A program made the position numbers and the translations under genes. DNA of 64,000 nt from Actinomadura graeca (lineage in GTDB: Bacteria; Actinomycetota; Actinomycetes; Streptosporangiales; Streptosporangiaceae): assembly GCF_019175365.1 (NCBI RefSeq), contig NZ_CP059572.1:8719501-8783500 (forward strand), read 5' to 3'. The notes below the pieces were generated by a model. The model searched no databases and was not told the DNA's origin. It saw only the letters and a program-made list of their open reading frames with translations. This document shows, piece after piece, positions 8,650-17,013 of this stretch; position 1 is the first letter of the stretch; each line of letters begins with the position of its first letter.

Positions 8650-9455
8650 CGAGGCTGCGCGCGGAGGGTCTCACGCTCGCCTACGAACGCAGGGTCGTCG
8701 CCGAGGGGCTCGGCGTGGAGATCCCCGACGAGTCGTTCACGGTCATCGTCGGCCCCAACGCCTGCGGCAAGTCGACGCTGCTGCGCGCGCTGGCGAGGCT
8801 GCTGCGGCCGCGCGAGGGCGCCGTCCACCTCGACGGCGCGCCGATCACCGCCCTGCCGTCCAAGCGCCTCGCGCGGCGGCTCGGGCTGCTGCCGCAGTCG
8901 CCGCTCACCCCCGACGGCATCACCGTCGCCGATCTGGTGGCGCGCGGCCGCTACCCCTACCAGGGCCTGCTGCGCCAGTGGTCGCGCGAGGACGAGCGCG
9001 TGGTCGGCGACGCGCTCGCCGCGGTGGGCGTCGCCGACCTGGCCGACCGCGTCGTCGACGAGCTGTCGGGCGGCCAGCGGCAGCGGGTGTGGCTCGCGCT
9101 CGTCCTGGCGCAGCGGACCGGGATCCTGCTGCTGGACGAGCCGACGACCTACCTGGACATCGCGCACCAGATCGAGGTGCTGGACCTGTGCTCGCGCCTG
9201 CACGAGGAGGGCCGCACCCTCGTCGCCGTGCTGCACGACCTCAACCACGCCTGCCGGTACGCCACGCACCTCATCGCGATGCGCGGCGGCGAGATCGTCG
9301 CCCAGGGACCGCCGGAGGAGATCGTCACGGCGGACCTCGTCGAGCGCGTGTTCGGCCTCCCGTGCCGCGTCATCGACGACCCGGAGACCGGCACGCCGCT
9401 CATCGTCCCGGCGGACCGGCGGCGGGCGTTGACGCCGAAAGACCCTGTGAATTAG
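8646..9455 (+). CDS. Iron-siderophore ABC transporter ATP-binding protein (FecE/FepC family)
   Basis: A 269-residue cytoplasmic ATPase that powers the FecCD pair. It has Walker A GPNACGKST at about residues 37-45 (Ala-Cys where many members have Gly-Ala or Gly-Cys), Q-loop LLPQS, signature LSGGQRQR, Walker B ILLLDEPTTYLD, and switch His in LHDLNHA. All catalytic pieces are present. Its stop codon lies inside the iron box that controls the following NRPS gene, so the importer and the NRPS are separate but co-regulated units. Confidence 0.93.
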   Translation: MTRLRAEGLTLAYERRVVAEGLGVEIPDESFTVIVGPNACGKSTLLRALARLLRPREGAVHLDGAPITALPSKRLARRLGLLPQSPLTPDGITVADLVARGRYPYQGLLRQWSREDERVVGDALAAVGVADLADRVVDELSGGQRQRVWLALVLAQRTGILLLDEPTTYLDIAHQIEVLDLCSRLHEEGRTLVAVLHDLNHACRYATHLIAMRGGEIVAQGPPEEIVTADLVERVFGLPCRVIDDPETGTPLIVPADRRRALTPKDPVN

Positions 9456-9470
9456 GTTAGCCTTGCCTAA
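9452..9470. promoter_or_regulatory. Iron box before the NRPS gene
   Basis: TTAGGTTAGCCTTGCCTAA agrees with the DtxR-family consensus at 17 of 19 positions by eye. It overlaps the stop codon of the importer ATPase gene and lies 15 bases before the NRPS GTG. A GGAAGGGG ribosome site sits between the box and the start. Confidence 0.8.
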
Positions 9471-9485
9471 TTCGGAAGGGGTTCC

Positions 9486-12400
9486 GTGCTGACCTGGGAA
9501 GAGCTGCAGACCGAGCTGGCCGGGGTGCTGCCCGACGTCCTGCCCGACGCGCCGGGCGGCCACGCCGCTCCGGACGACAACCTCATCGAGCTCGGGATGG
9601 ACTCCATCCGGCTGATGCAGCTCACCGGCCGGCTGCGCCGCCGCGGCATCGAGGTCCGCTTCGCCGAGCTGGCCGAGCGCCCCACCCTCGCCGGGTGGTG
9701 GGACCTCCTCGCCGGGCGCGGGCAGGTCGAGGCGTCGGCCGGGCCCGTCCCGTCCGGCGCCGCAGCGCCCGACACCGGGCCCGAGGCGTCCGAGCCGTTC
9801 CCGCTGGCGCTGATGCAGCACGCCTACTGGATCGGGCGCGACTCCGGGCAGTCGCTCGGCTCCGTCGCCGCGCACCTGTACGTCGAGCTGGACGGGCGCG
9901 CCATCGACCCCGAGCGTTTCGAGGCGGCCGTCAGGGCGCTCGTCCGCCGGCACCCGATGCTCCGCGTCGCCGTCCTGGACGACGGCACCCAGCGCGTCCT
10001 GCCCGAGCGTCCCGGGCCCGCGGTGACGGTCCACGACCTGCGCGGGGTCGCCCTCCCCGGCGCGGAGCTGGAGCGGATCCGCGCGGAGATGTCCGAGCAG
10101 CGGCTCCCCATCGAGGAGGGGCGTGTCTTCGACGCCCGGCTGAGCCTGCTGCCCGCCGGGACCGCACGTCTCCACCTGGACGTGGACATGGTCGCCGCCG
10201 ACGCGATGAGCTACCGCGTCATGCTGGCCGACCTCGCCGCGCTGTACGAGGGGGAGAGCCTCGCGCCCATCCGGTACGGGTACGCCCGCTACCTCGCCGA
10301 CGACCCGCGCGCCGAGGCGCGGGAGAAGGACCGGCTGTGGTGGGCCGGGCGGCTGCCCGACCTGCCCGGCCCGCCCGAGCTGCCCGTCGTGGCCGAGCCG
10401 GGGGACCGGGTCGAGCGCAAGCACCACTGGCTGTCGCCGGAGGACAAGCACCGCTTCATCGCCCGCGCCCACGCCGAGGGCGTCACCCCCGCGATGGCCC
10501 TCGCCGCGGTGTTCGCCGAGGTGATCGGCGCGTGGTCGGCGACGCCCCGGTTCCTGCTGAACCTGCCGCTGTTCCACCGCGAGCCGGTGCACCCCGACGT
10601 CGACGCGATCGTCGGGGACTTCACCGGCTCCATCATGCTGGAGGCCGACCTCACGGCCGGGCTCCCGTTCACCGCGCGCGCCCGCGCGATCCAGGCGGCG
10701 CTGCACACCGCGGGCGCGCACAGCGACTACTCGGGCCTTGAGGTGCTGCGCGACCTGTCCCGGCTGCGCGGCGAGCAGATCCTCGCGCCGATCGTCTACA
10801 CCAGCGCCCTGAACCTCGGCGAGCTGTTCGGCGAGGCCGTCCGCGAGCGGTTCGGCGAACCCGGGTGGATCATCTCGCAGGGCCCGCAGGTGCTGCTGGA
10901 CGCGCAGGTGACGGAGGTGTCCGGCGGGCTGCTGCTGAACTGGGACGTGCGCCGTCCCGCGTTCCCCGACGGCGTCGCCGAGGCGATGTTCGGCGCCTAC
11001 ACCGCCGCGATCACGCGGCTCGGGGCGCCCGGCGCGGACTGGGACGTGCCGCTCGGGGTCGCCGCGCCGCCGGAGCAGCTCCGCGTCCGGGCCGCGCTCA
11101 ACTCCACCCCGCCGCCGCCACCGCGCACCCTGTCCGAGGGCTTCTTCGGCCACGCCCGCCGCACCCCCGACGCCCCGGCACTGCACTGGGGCGACGACGG
11201 CACGATGACGTACGGGGAACTGGCAGGCCGCGCCCTGCGCACGGCCGCGGCGCTCACCGCGCAAGGCGTGCGCCCCGGCGACCGCGTGTCGGTCGAGCTG
11301 CCGAAGGGACCGGGCCAGGCCGCCGCGGTCCTCGGCGTCCTCGCGGCCGGCGCCGCCTACGTCCCGATCGGCGTCGAGCAGCCCGAGGCCCGGCGCGCGC
11401 GGATCCGCGCGGGCGCCGCCGTCGCCGCCTCGATCACCCCGGACGGCGTCGCCGGCGGGGAGCCGCCCGCCGGTCCCCTGGATGCCCCGGCCGAGGTGCG
11501 CCCCGACCAGGTCGCCTACGTGCTGTTCACGTCCGGCTCCACCGGCGAGCCGAAGGGCGTCGAGGTCTCGCACGGCGCGGCCATGAACACCATCGGCGAC
11601 CTGAACGCGCGGTACGCGCTCGGGCCGGGCGACGTCACGCTCGCGGTGTCGGCGCTCGACTTCGACCTGTCGGTCTACGACCTGTTCGCGCCCTGGTCGG
11701 CCGGTGGCGCCGTCGTGATCCCGGAGGAGGACGAGCGGCGCGACGCCGCCCGCTGGGCCGAGCTGGCCCGGCGCTGGTCGGTGACCGTGCTCAACTGCGT
11801 CCCGTCCGTCCTGGAGATGCTGCTGCGCTCGGGCCCGGCGGAGAGCCTGCGGCTGGTGCTGCTGGGCGGCGACTGGGTCGGCACGCACCTGCCCGCCCTG
11901 CTGGAGGAGCGCGCGCCGGGCGCCCGCTTCGTGGCACTGGGCGGCACCACCGAGACGGCTATCCACTCCACCGTGCAGGAGGTCGCCGGGGACGTCCCGG
12001 CCGACTGGCGGGCCGTCCCGTACGGCGTGCCGCTCGGCGGGGTCGCCTGCCGCGTCGTGGACGAGCAGGGCCGCGACCGCCCCGACTGGGTGCCCGGCGA
12101 GCTGTGGATCGGCGGCGGAGGCGTCGCCGACGGCTACACCGGCGACCCCGGCCGCACCGCCGACCGCTTCGTCGTCCACGAGGGCGTCCGCTGGTACCGG
12201 ACGGGCGACCTGGCCCGCTACCGCCCGGACGGCACCCTGGAGTTCCTCGGCCGCCGCGACCACCAGGTCAAGGTGCGCGGATTCCGTGTCGAGCTCGGCG
12301 AGATCGAGGCCGCCCTGAGCGGCCACCCCGCGGTGACGCGGGCCGTGGCGCTCCTCGCCGGCAACCGCCTGGCCGCCGCGATCGTCACGGCGGACGCCGA

Positions 12401-12899
12401 GCCCGACCGGGAGGCGATCCTCGGCCACGCCCGCGGCCTGCTGCCCCCGCACATGGTCCCGGAGCTGCTGATCCCCCTGACAGCGCTGCCGCTGACGCCC
12501 AACGCGAAGGTGGACCGCAAGGCGCTCACCGCCCTCGCCACGGCCGAGACGGGCGGGCGCGCGCCCGCCGCCGAGCCGAGCACGCCCCTGGAGAGGGTCC
12601 TGAGCCGGATCGCCGCCGAGGTGCTGGAGGTGGACGACGTTGGCGCGGACGCCGACTTCTTCGCCCTCGGCGGCGACTCCGTTCTCGCGACGACCGTGAT
12701 CGCGCGGCTGCGCGAGGCGCTCGACACCGCCGCGCTGCCCGTCCGCGTGCTGTTCGCCGAGCGGACGATCGCCCGCACCTGCCGCCGCTTCACCGAGATG
12801 CAGGAGGTACCGGGCCGCCTGGAGGCGGTGGCCGAGATCTGGCTGGAGGTCGAGTCCATGACCGAGGAGCAGGTCGCGGCCCGGCTAACCACCGGCTGA
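9486..12899 (+). CDS. Siderophore NRPS: ArCP-Cy-A-PCP (salicyl-thiazoline/oxazoline forming)
   Basis: A 1137-residue nonribosomal peptide synthetase. An aryl carrier domain comes first (residues about 5-75, LGMDS with Ser40). A heterocyclization domain follows (about 105-530); it opens with QHAYWIGR and carries D234-xxxx-D239-xx-S242, the cyclization signature, in place of HHxxxDG. The adenylation domain spans about 550-1020 (FTSGSTGEPKG, YRTGDL, NAKVDRKAL), and a carrier follows with LGGDS (Ser about 1065). My hand-read specificity residues are D-L-Y-N-L-G-L-I-H, nearest the Cys code DLYNLSLIW, so an aryl-thiazoline is expected; Ser/Thr (oxazoline) is the alternative. There is no thioesterase, so another NRPS must act next. 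The 3' end overlaps the convergent MFS gene by 15 bases. Confidence 0.92.
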   Translation: MLTWEELQTELAGVLPDVLPDAPGGHAAPDDNLIELGMDSIRLMQLTGRLRRRGIEVRFAELAERPTLAGWWDLLAGRGQVEASAGPVPSGAAAPDTGPEASEPFPLALMQHAYWIGRDSGQSLGSVAAHLYVELDGRAIDPERFEAAVRALVRRHPMLRVAVLDDGTQRVLPERPGPAVTVHDLRGVALPGAELERIRAEMSEQRLPIEEGRVFDARLSLLPAGTARLHLDVDMVAADAMSYRVMLADLAALYEGESLAPIRYGYARYLADDPRAEAREKDRLWWAGRLPDLPGPPELPVVAEPGDRVERKHHWLSPEDKHRFIARAHAEGVTPAMALAAVFAEVIGAWSATPRFLLNLPLFHREPVHPDVDAIVGDFTGSIMLEADLTAGLPFTARARAIQAALHTAGAHSDYSGLEVLRDLSRLRGEQILAPIVYTSALNLGELFGEAVRERFGEPGWIISQGPQVLLDAQVTEVSGGLLLNWDVRRPAFPDGVAEAMFGAYTAAITRLGAPGADWDVPLGVAAPPEQLRVRAALNSTPPPPPRTLSEGFFGHARRTPDAPALHWGDDGTMTYGELAGRALRTAAALTAQGVRPGDRVSVELPKGPGQAAAVLGVLAAGAAYVPIGVEQPEARRARIRAGAAVAASITPDGVAGGEPPAGPLDAPAEVRPDQVAYVLFTSGSTGEPKGVEVSHGAAMNTIGDLNARYALGPGDVTLAVSALDFDLSVYDLFAPWSAGGAVVIPEEDERRDAARWAELARRWSVTVLNCVPSVLEMLLRSGPAESLRLVLLGGDWVGTHLPALLEERAPGARFVALGGTTETAIHSTVQEVAGDVPADWRAVPYGVPLGGVACRVVDEQGRDRPDWVPGELWIGGGGVADGYTGDPGRTADRFVVHEGVRWYRTGDLARYRPDGTLEFLGRRDHQVKVRGFRVELGEIEAALSGHPAVTRAVALLAGNRLAAAIVTADAEPDREAILGHARGLLPPHMVPELLIPLTALPLTPNAKVDRKALTALATAETGGRAPAAEPSTPLERVLSRIAAEVLEVDDVGADADFFALGGDSVLATTVIARLREALDTAALPVRVLFAERTIARTCRRFTEMQEVPGRLEAVAEIWLEVESMTEEQVAARLTTG

Positions 12900-14216
12900 G
12901 GGCTCCGGCTCCGGGCTGTGCCCCGTCGCCGCGTCCAGGGACGGGCCGGTGTCCTCCTGGCGGACGTCCTCCGGGCCGGTGTCCTCTGCGGGACGCAGGA
13001 TGGCGGTGCGCAGGCCGGTGAGGGTGACCGCGAGCGCCAGGGCCAGCGCGGCGCTGACCGTCCCGTACACGACGATGGCGGTGCTGGGGGACAGGTAGCG
13101 GCCGAGCGCCCCGGCGCCCAGCGCGCCGACCGCGCCGCCTCCGGTCTCCTGCGCGGCCCAGAGGGCGTTCACCCGCCCGAGATGGGAGTCGGGGGTGTGC
13201 GACTGGATGAGGCCGTACCGCAGGATCTCCTCGATGGACGCGACGAACCCGTACACGAGCAGCACCGCGACGGCGGTGGCGGGGTGGCGCGTGAGGCCCA
13301 GGCACGCGAGCGCGGCGAACCCGCCGACGGACGCGATGAGCAGCGCCCGGCCCGGCGTCCTGAGCGACCCGGCCCACCCGCTGGTCACCGACGCCAGCAC
13401 CGCGCCGCACGCCGGGGCGGCGTACAGGAGGCCGACCGTGGCGGGCCCGCCGTCCAGGCTGCGCGTCGCGAACGCGGGCATCAGCACCGGGATCCCGCCC
13501 GCGACCATGAACAGCAGCCCGAGCAGCATGAGCGAGCCCACGACGCGGTGGGACGCCACGAAGCGGAACCCGGCGCCGATCGCCTTCAGCGGACGGCCCG
13601 GGGGCTCCTGCCCGCCCGGCCTGAGCGGCGGCAGGCCGGTGAGCAGGCCGAGCGTCCCGAACGTCCCGGCCGCCGCGGCGGCGTAGTTCCAGCCGACGCC
13701 GAACGCGGACACGACCAGGCCGCCGAGGGCGGGGGAGAGCATCGACCCGAGCCGGACGGTCAGCGCGTTGAGCGCGCCCGCCGCGACGAGCTTGTCCGGC
13801 CCGACCAGCGCGGGCGTCGCGGCGAGCAGCGCCGTCACGCTGACGCCCGTCGCGAGCCCGTCCCAGGCCGCCAGCACGTACAGCGCCGCCGCCGACGGGG
13901 ACGGCAGGAACGCGTTGACGGTCAGCAGCGCGAAGCCGGCCCCCGCGGCGGTCCGCGCGAGCAGCATCAGCCGCCGCCGGTCGTGCGCGTCGGCCAGCAC
14001 CCCGCCCCACAGGAAGCCCGCCAGGAGCGCGAACCCCTCGGCCGCCGACACCGCGCCGACGTGCACCGTCGACCCGGTCAGGTCGTACACCTGGACGGGG
14101 ACCGCCACCATCAGCATCCCGATCCCGAAGACCGAGACCGTGCGCGCGATGAAGACGTTGCGGAACGGCCTGCTGGTGCGCAGCGGGCCGATGTCCATCG
14201 CGAGGCGCCTGAGCAT
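12885..14216 (-). CDS. MFS exporter, EntS-like (siderophore export)
   Basis: A 443-residue major facilitator with about 12 membrane segments, the loop motif GGVLADAHDRRRLM between helices 2 and 3, and a polar Glu/Asp-rich tail after the last helix. ATG 14216 is preceded by GGAGGAG at a slightly long distance. An open frame further upstream runs through the iron box and is not used as the start. It is divergent from panD, with an iron box between them, in a siderophore locus. It therefore most likely exports the finished siderophore, as EntS does for enterobactin. Confidence 0.88.
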   Translation of the reverse strand: MLRRLAMDIGPLRTSRPFRNVFIARTVSVFGIGMLMVAVPVQVYDLTGSTVHVGAVSAAEGFALLAGFLWGGVLADAHDRRRLMLLARTAAGAGFALLTVNAFLPSPSAAALYVLAAWDGLATGVSVTALLAATPALVGPDKLVAAGALNALTVRLGSMLSPALGGLVVSAFGVGWNYAAAAAGTFGTLGLLTGLPPLRPGGQEPPGRPLKAIGAGFRFVASHRVVGSLMLLGLLFMVAGGIPVLMPAFATRSLDGGPATVGLLYAAPACGAVLASVTSGWAGSLRTPGRALLIASVGGFAALACLGLTRHPATAVAVLLVYGFVASIEEILRYGLIQSHTPDSHLGRVNALWAAQETGGGAVGALGAGALGRYLSPSTAIVVYGTVSAALALALAVTLTGLRTAILRPAEDTGPEDVRQEDTGPSLDAATGHSPEPEPSAGG

Positions 14217-14249
14217 GGTGGGGGGTTCTCCTCCGCCTGGGGGCATGGC

Positions 14250-14268
14250 TAAGGTAAGCCTAGCCTTA
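14250..14268. promoter_or_regulatory. Iron box in the divergent exporter/panD promoter
   Basis: TAAGGTAAGCCTAGCCTTA fits the DtxR-family consensus at 17 of 19 positions by eye. It lies 33 bases from the exporter start and 27 bases from the panD start, so one repressor site could control both directions. Confidence 0.78.
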
Positions 14269-14295
14269 GTAGGTTGAAAAGAAGAGGATGGACCG

Positions 14296-14703
14296 GTGCA
14301 GCGAACGCTGATGAACGGAAAGATCCATCGTGCGACCGTCACGCAGGCGGACCTGCACTACGTGGGCTCGCTCACGATCGACGCCGGCCTGATGGAGGCG
14401 GCCGACATCGTGGAGGGCGAGCAGGTCCACGTCGTCGACATCACCAACGGCGCGCGCCTGGTCACCTACGCCATCACCGGCGAGCGCGGCAGCGGCGTCA
14501 TCGGCGTCAACGGCGCCGCCGCCCACCAGGTGCGGCCCGGCGACCTCGTCATCATCATCACCTACGCGTCGCTGGACGAGGAGGAGCGGCGCGGGCACCG
14601 CCCCCGCGTCGTCCACGTGGACGGCGGCAACCGCGTCGTCGCCCTCGGCTCCGACCCGGCCGAGCCCGTCCCGGGCGCCCCCGCCCAGCTGGCCGGGAGG
14701 TGA
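14296..14703 (+). CDS. panD: Aspartate 1-decarboxylase (pyruvoyl enzyme), siderophore-locus copy
   Basis: A 135-residue PanD, which makes beta-alanine from L-aspartate using a pyruvoyl group formed by self-cleavage. The cleavage site YVGS (Gly-Ser at about residues 24-25) is intact. [32 protein letters not shown] and [11 protein letters not shown] are close to typical PanD. GTG start with GAGGA eight bases upstream. Unusual context: panD normally serves pantothenate synthesis with panB/panC, but here it is the first gene after an iron box and overlaps the aryl-AMP ligase gene. The likely role is to supply beta-alanine for the siderophore (inference). Confidence 0.93.
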   Translation: MQRTLMNGKIHRATVTQADLHYVGSLTIDAGLMEAADIVEGEQVHVVDITNGARLVTYAITGERGSGVIGVNGAAAHQVRPGDLVIIITYASLDEEERRGHRPRVVHVDGGNRVVALGSDPAEPVPGAPAQLAGR

Positions 14704-14705
14704 CG

Positions 14706-16268
14706 GTGGAGGGCTTCACCCCCTGGCCGCCGGACCTGGAGGCCAGGTACGTGGCCGAGGGCTACTGGGGCGCTTCCCTGCTCGGCGACGTCCTGCGGGG
14801 AGAGCCCGCGGGCCTGGCCCTGGTCGCCGGCGACGACCGCCTCACCTACGCCGAGCTGGACCGCCGCGCCGACCGCACCGCCGCCGGCCTGCTGCGGCTC
14901 GGCATCCGCCGGGGGGACCGCGTCGTCCTGCAGCTGCCGAACACCGCGGGCTTCGTCGTGACGTTCCTCGCCCTCGTCCGCGTCGGCGCCGCGCCCGTCC
15001 TCGCCCTCCCCGCGCACCGCGAGAGCGAGATCCGCTACCTGTGCGAGCTGTCGGAGGCCCGCGCCTACGTCTGCGCCGAGAACGACGGCGACTTCGACTA
15101 CCGCGAGATGGCGCGGGCCCTCCCGGTCGAGCAGGTCATCGTCGACGGCGACCCCCAGGAGTTCACCGCCCTCGCCGGCGTCGACGCCGACCCCGTCGAG
15201 GCGCCCCGTCCCGAGCCGTCCGACGTCGGCGTCTTCCTCCTCTCCGGCGGCACCACCGGCCTGCCGAAGCTGATCCCCCGGACCCACCGCGACTACGTCT
15301 ACAACCTGGAGGCCAGCGCCGGGGTGTGCGGCTTCGGGCCGGAGACCGTCTACCTCGTCGTCCTCCCCGCCGCGCACAACTTCGCGCTGGCCTGCCCCGG
15401 CATCCTCGGCGTGTTCGCGACGGGCGGCACGGTCGTGCTCGCGCCCTCCGGATCCCCCGACGACGCGTTCCCCCTCATCGAGCGCGAGCGCGCGACGGTC
15501 TGCGCGGTCGTCCCGCCGATAGCCCTGCTCTGGCTGGACGCGGCGAGCTGGTCGGGCGAGGACCTGTCGTCCCTGGAGCTCCTCCAGGTCGGCGGCGCCA
15601 AGTTCGCCGCCGAACGCGCCGCCGAGGTCCCCTCCGACCTCGGCTGCAAGGTGCAGCAGGTCTTCGGGATGGCCGAGGGCCTCCTCAACTACACGCGCCT
15701 GGACGACCCGCCCGAGCTGGTCGAGCGGACCCAGGGCCGCCCGCTGTCACCCGCCGACGAGATCCGCGTCGTCGGCGAGGACGGCGCGCCGGTCGCGCCG
15801 GGGGAGGTGGGCGAGCTCCTCACCCGGGGCCCCTACACCCTCCGCGGCTACTACCGCGCGCCCGAGCACAACGCCCGCTCCTTCACCCCCGACGGCTTCT
15901 ACCGCACCGGCGACCTCGTCCGCGAGCTCCCGTCCGGGCACCTCGTCGTCGAGGGCCGCGAGAAGGACCAGATCAACCGCGGCGGCGACAAGATCTCCGC
16001 CGAGGAGCTGGAGAACCACCTGCTGGCCCACCCGGCGGTCCACGACGCCGCGGTGGTCGGCGTCCCCGACCCGCTGATGGGGGAGCGGACCTGCGCGTTC
16101 CTGGTGGTCCGGCACACCGCGCCCACCCTGCGCGAGCTCAAGGACTTCCTGCGCGCCCGCGGCGTGGCCGCCTACAAGTACCCCGACCGCGTCGAGACCG
16201 TGGAGGGCTTCCCCCGCACGCCCGTGGGCAAGATCAGCAAGAAGGCGCTGGCCGCCACGCTCTCCTGA
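14706..16268 (+). CDS. Aryl-AMP ligase, salicylate-type (EntE/DhbE/MbtA family)
   Basis: A 520-residue acyl-adenylating enzyme that activates an aryl acid and loads it on the NRPS aryl carrier. It has the ATP motif LLSGGTTGLPK, core GMAEGLLNYTRLDD, hinge YRTGDLV, and the C-terminal lysine segment PVGKISKKAL. In the HNF pocket motif (AHNFALACPG) the residue equivalent to DhbE Ser240 is Cys. The position equivalent to Val337 is Leu (EGLLNY). As I recall, both changes distinguish salicylate- from 2,3-dihydroxybenzoate-activating members. I chose GTG 14706 because GGGAGG lies five bases upstream; GTG 14700 overlaps the panD stop and is the alternative. No isochorismate or salicylate synthase is in the window. 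Confidence 0.92.
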   Translation: MEGFTPWPPDLEARYVAEGYWGASLLGDVLRGEPAGLALVAGDDRLTYAELDRRADRTAAGLLRLGIRRGDRVVLQLPNTAGFVVTFLALVRVGAAPVLALPAHRESEIRYLCELSEARAYVCAENDGDFDYREMARALPVEQVIVDGDPQEFTALAGVDADPVEAPRPEPSDVGVFLLSGGTTGLPKLIPRTHRDYVYNLEASAGVCGFGPETVYLVVLPAAHNFALACPGILGVFATGGTVVLAPSGSPDDAFPLIERERATVCAVVPPIALLWLDAASWSGEDLSSLELLQVGGAKFAAERAAEVPSDLGCKVQQVFGMAEGLLNYTRLDDPPELVERTQGRPLSPADEIRVVGEDGAPVAPGEVGELLTRGPYTLRGYYRAPEHNARSFTPDGFYRTGDLVRELPSGHLVVEGREKDQINRGGDKISAEELENHLLAHPAVHDAAVVGVPDPLMGERTCAFLVVRHTAPTLRELKDFLRARGVAAYKYPDRVETVEGFPRTPVGKISKKALAATLS

Positions 16269-17013
16269 CGCGGCCGGGCGGGGGACCGGATCACCCCGGC
16301 CCGCATCGCCCCGCCGAACAGCCCGGTAATTCCCGTATAGTTCCGGTCAAGTTTACCCTAAGCAAGTCCCACCAAACTGTCCGAGGGCCTTGTCTTGGGG
16401 TCTTTAGTCACGCTTTAGTGGACGCTGGGATGTTGAGATCGGGGCGGCGCCGGGTAACCGGGCGGCGGAGTACGGGCGGCCGCCGCCGGGCGGCAACCGC
16501 GAATACAGACGGAATTGGCATCGTGGATACCGGGGATCCCTCCCATGTCGGCAGGCGTCTGGAGTAGGGCGGGCATTCGGCCCTGGACCGGCGTATCGGG
16601 AATGCGCCGCCGGGCCCATGGGGTGGTGCGCCGCCCCCGGGCGCGGCGCGCCGGTGCCGAGGGCGCCGCCCGGCCGTCCGGCCGTACGCGGCAGACGCCG
16701 GCACGGGCTTCTCCTCGCGTATTACCGGCGACCGTGACGGGCATTCGATTATCTGCTGACCGCTTTTGTCGCCGAGTCGCCGGAGACGGGTGACCAGGGG
16801 GCGCATCCATGAATCTCGCTGATCAGACGGCACAGGTCAGGACCGGAGTTCTCACGTTCTGAAGTCAGGGGCCGACTCGACGTTCGTTGCCAGGAGAGCG
16901 GGCCGGTGTCAGTATCCTTTCCATCCGGTAGCTCGCCAATGGTGCCGCCGTGTTCCGGCCATCGTCGCGATATGCGGGTGAGGAGAAAGGTGATCACCAC
17001 ACAGGGGGACCCT
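16269..17013. other. 745-bp intergenic region before the first LAL regulator
   Basis: I see no convincing gene. Short open frames here have Arg/Pro/Ala-rich non-native composition. The first 60 bases are GC-rich with partial hairpins (a possible end signal for the ligase gene). The part at about 16330-16430 is less GC-rich, contains TATAGT and the CTTTAGT direct repeat, and is the best promoter candidate. The last 100 bases contain several in-frame start options for the LAL gene. Confidence 0.6.
16402..16419. promoter_or_regulatory. SARP-box-like direct repeat CTTTAGT-N4-CTTTAGT
   Basis: Two identical heptamers with a 4-base spacer give an 11-bp period, the geometry known for SARP binding sites. 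The same geometry with related heptamers occurs at 24922-24939 before the first PKS gene. Function is inferred. Confidence 0.5.

Noticed and set aside
8145..12452. A 1435-codon - strand frame across the importer and NRPS genes
   Set aside because: Shadow composition and antisense to clear FecE and NRPS domains.
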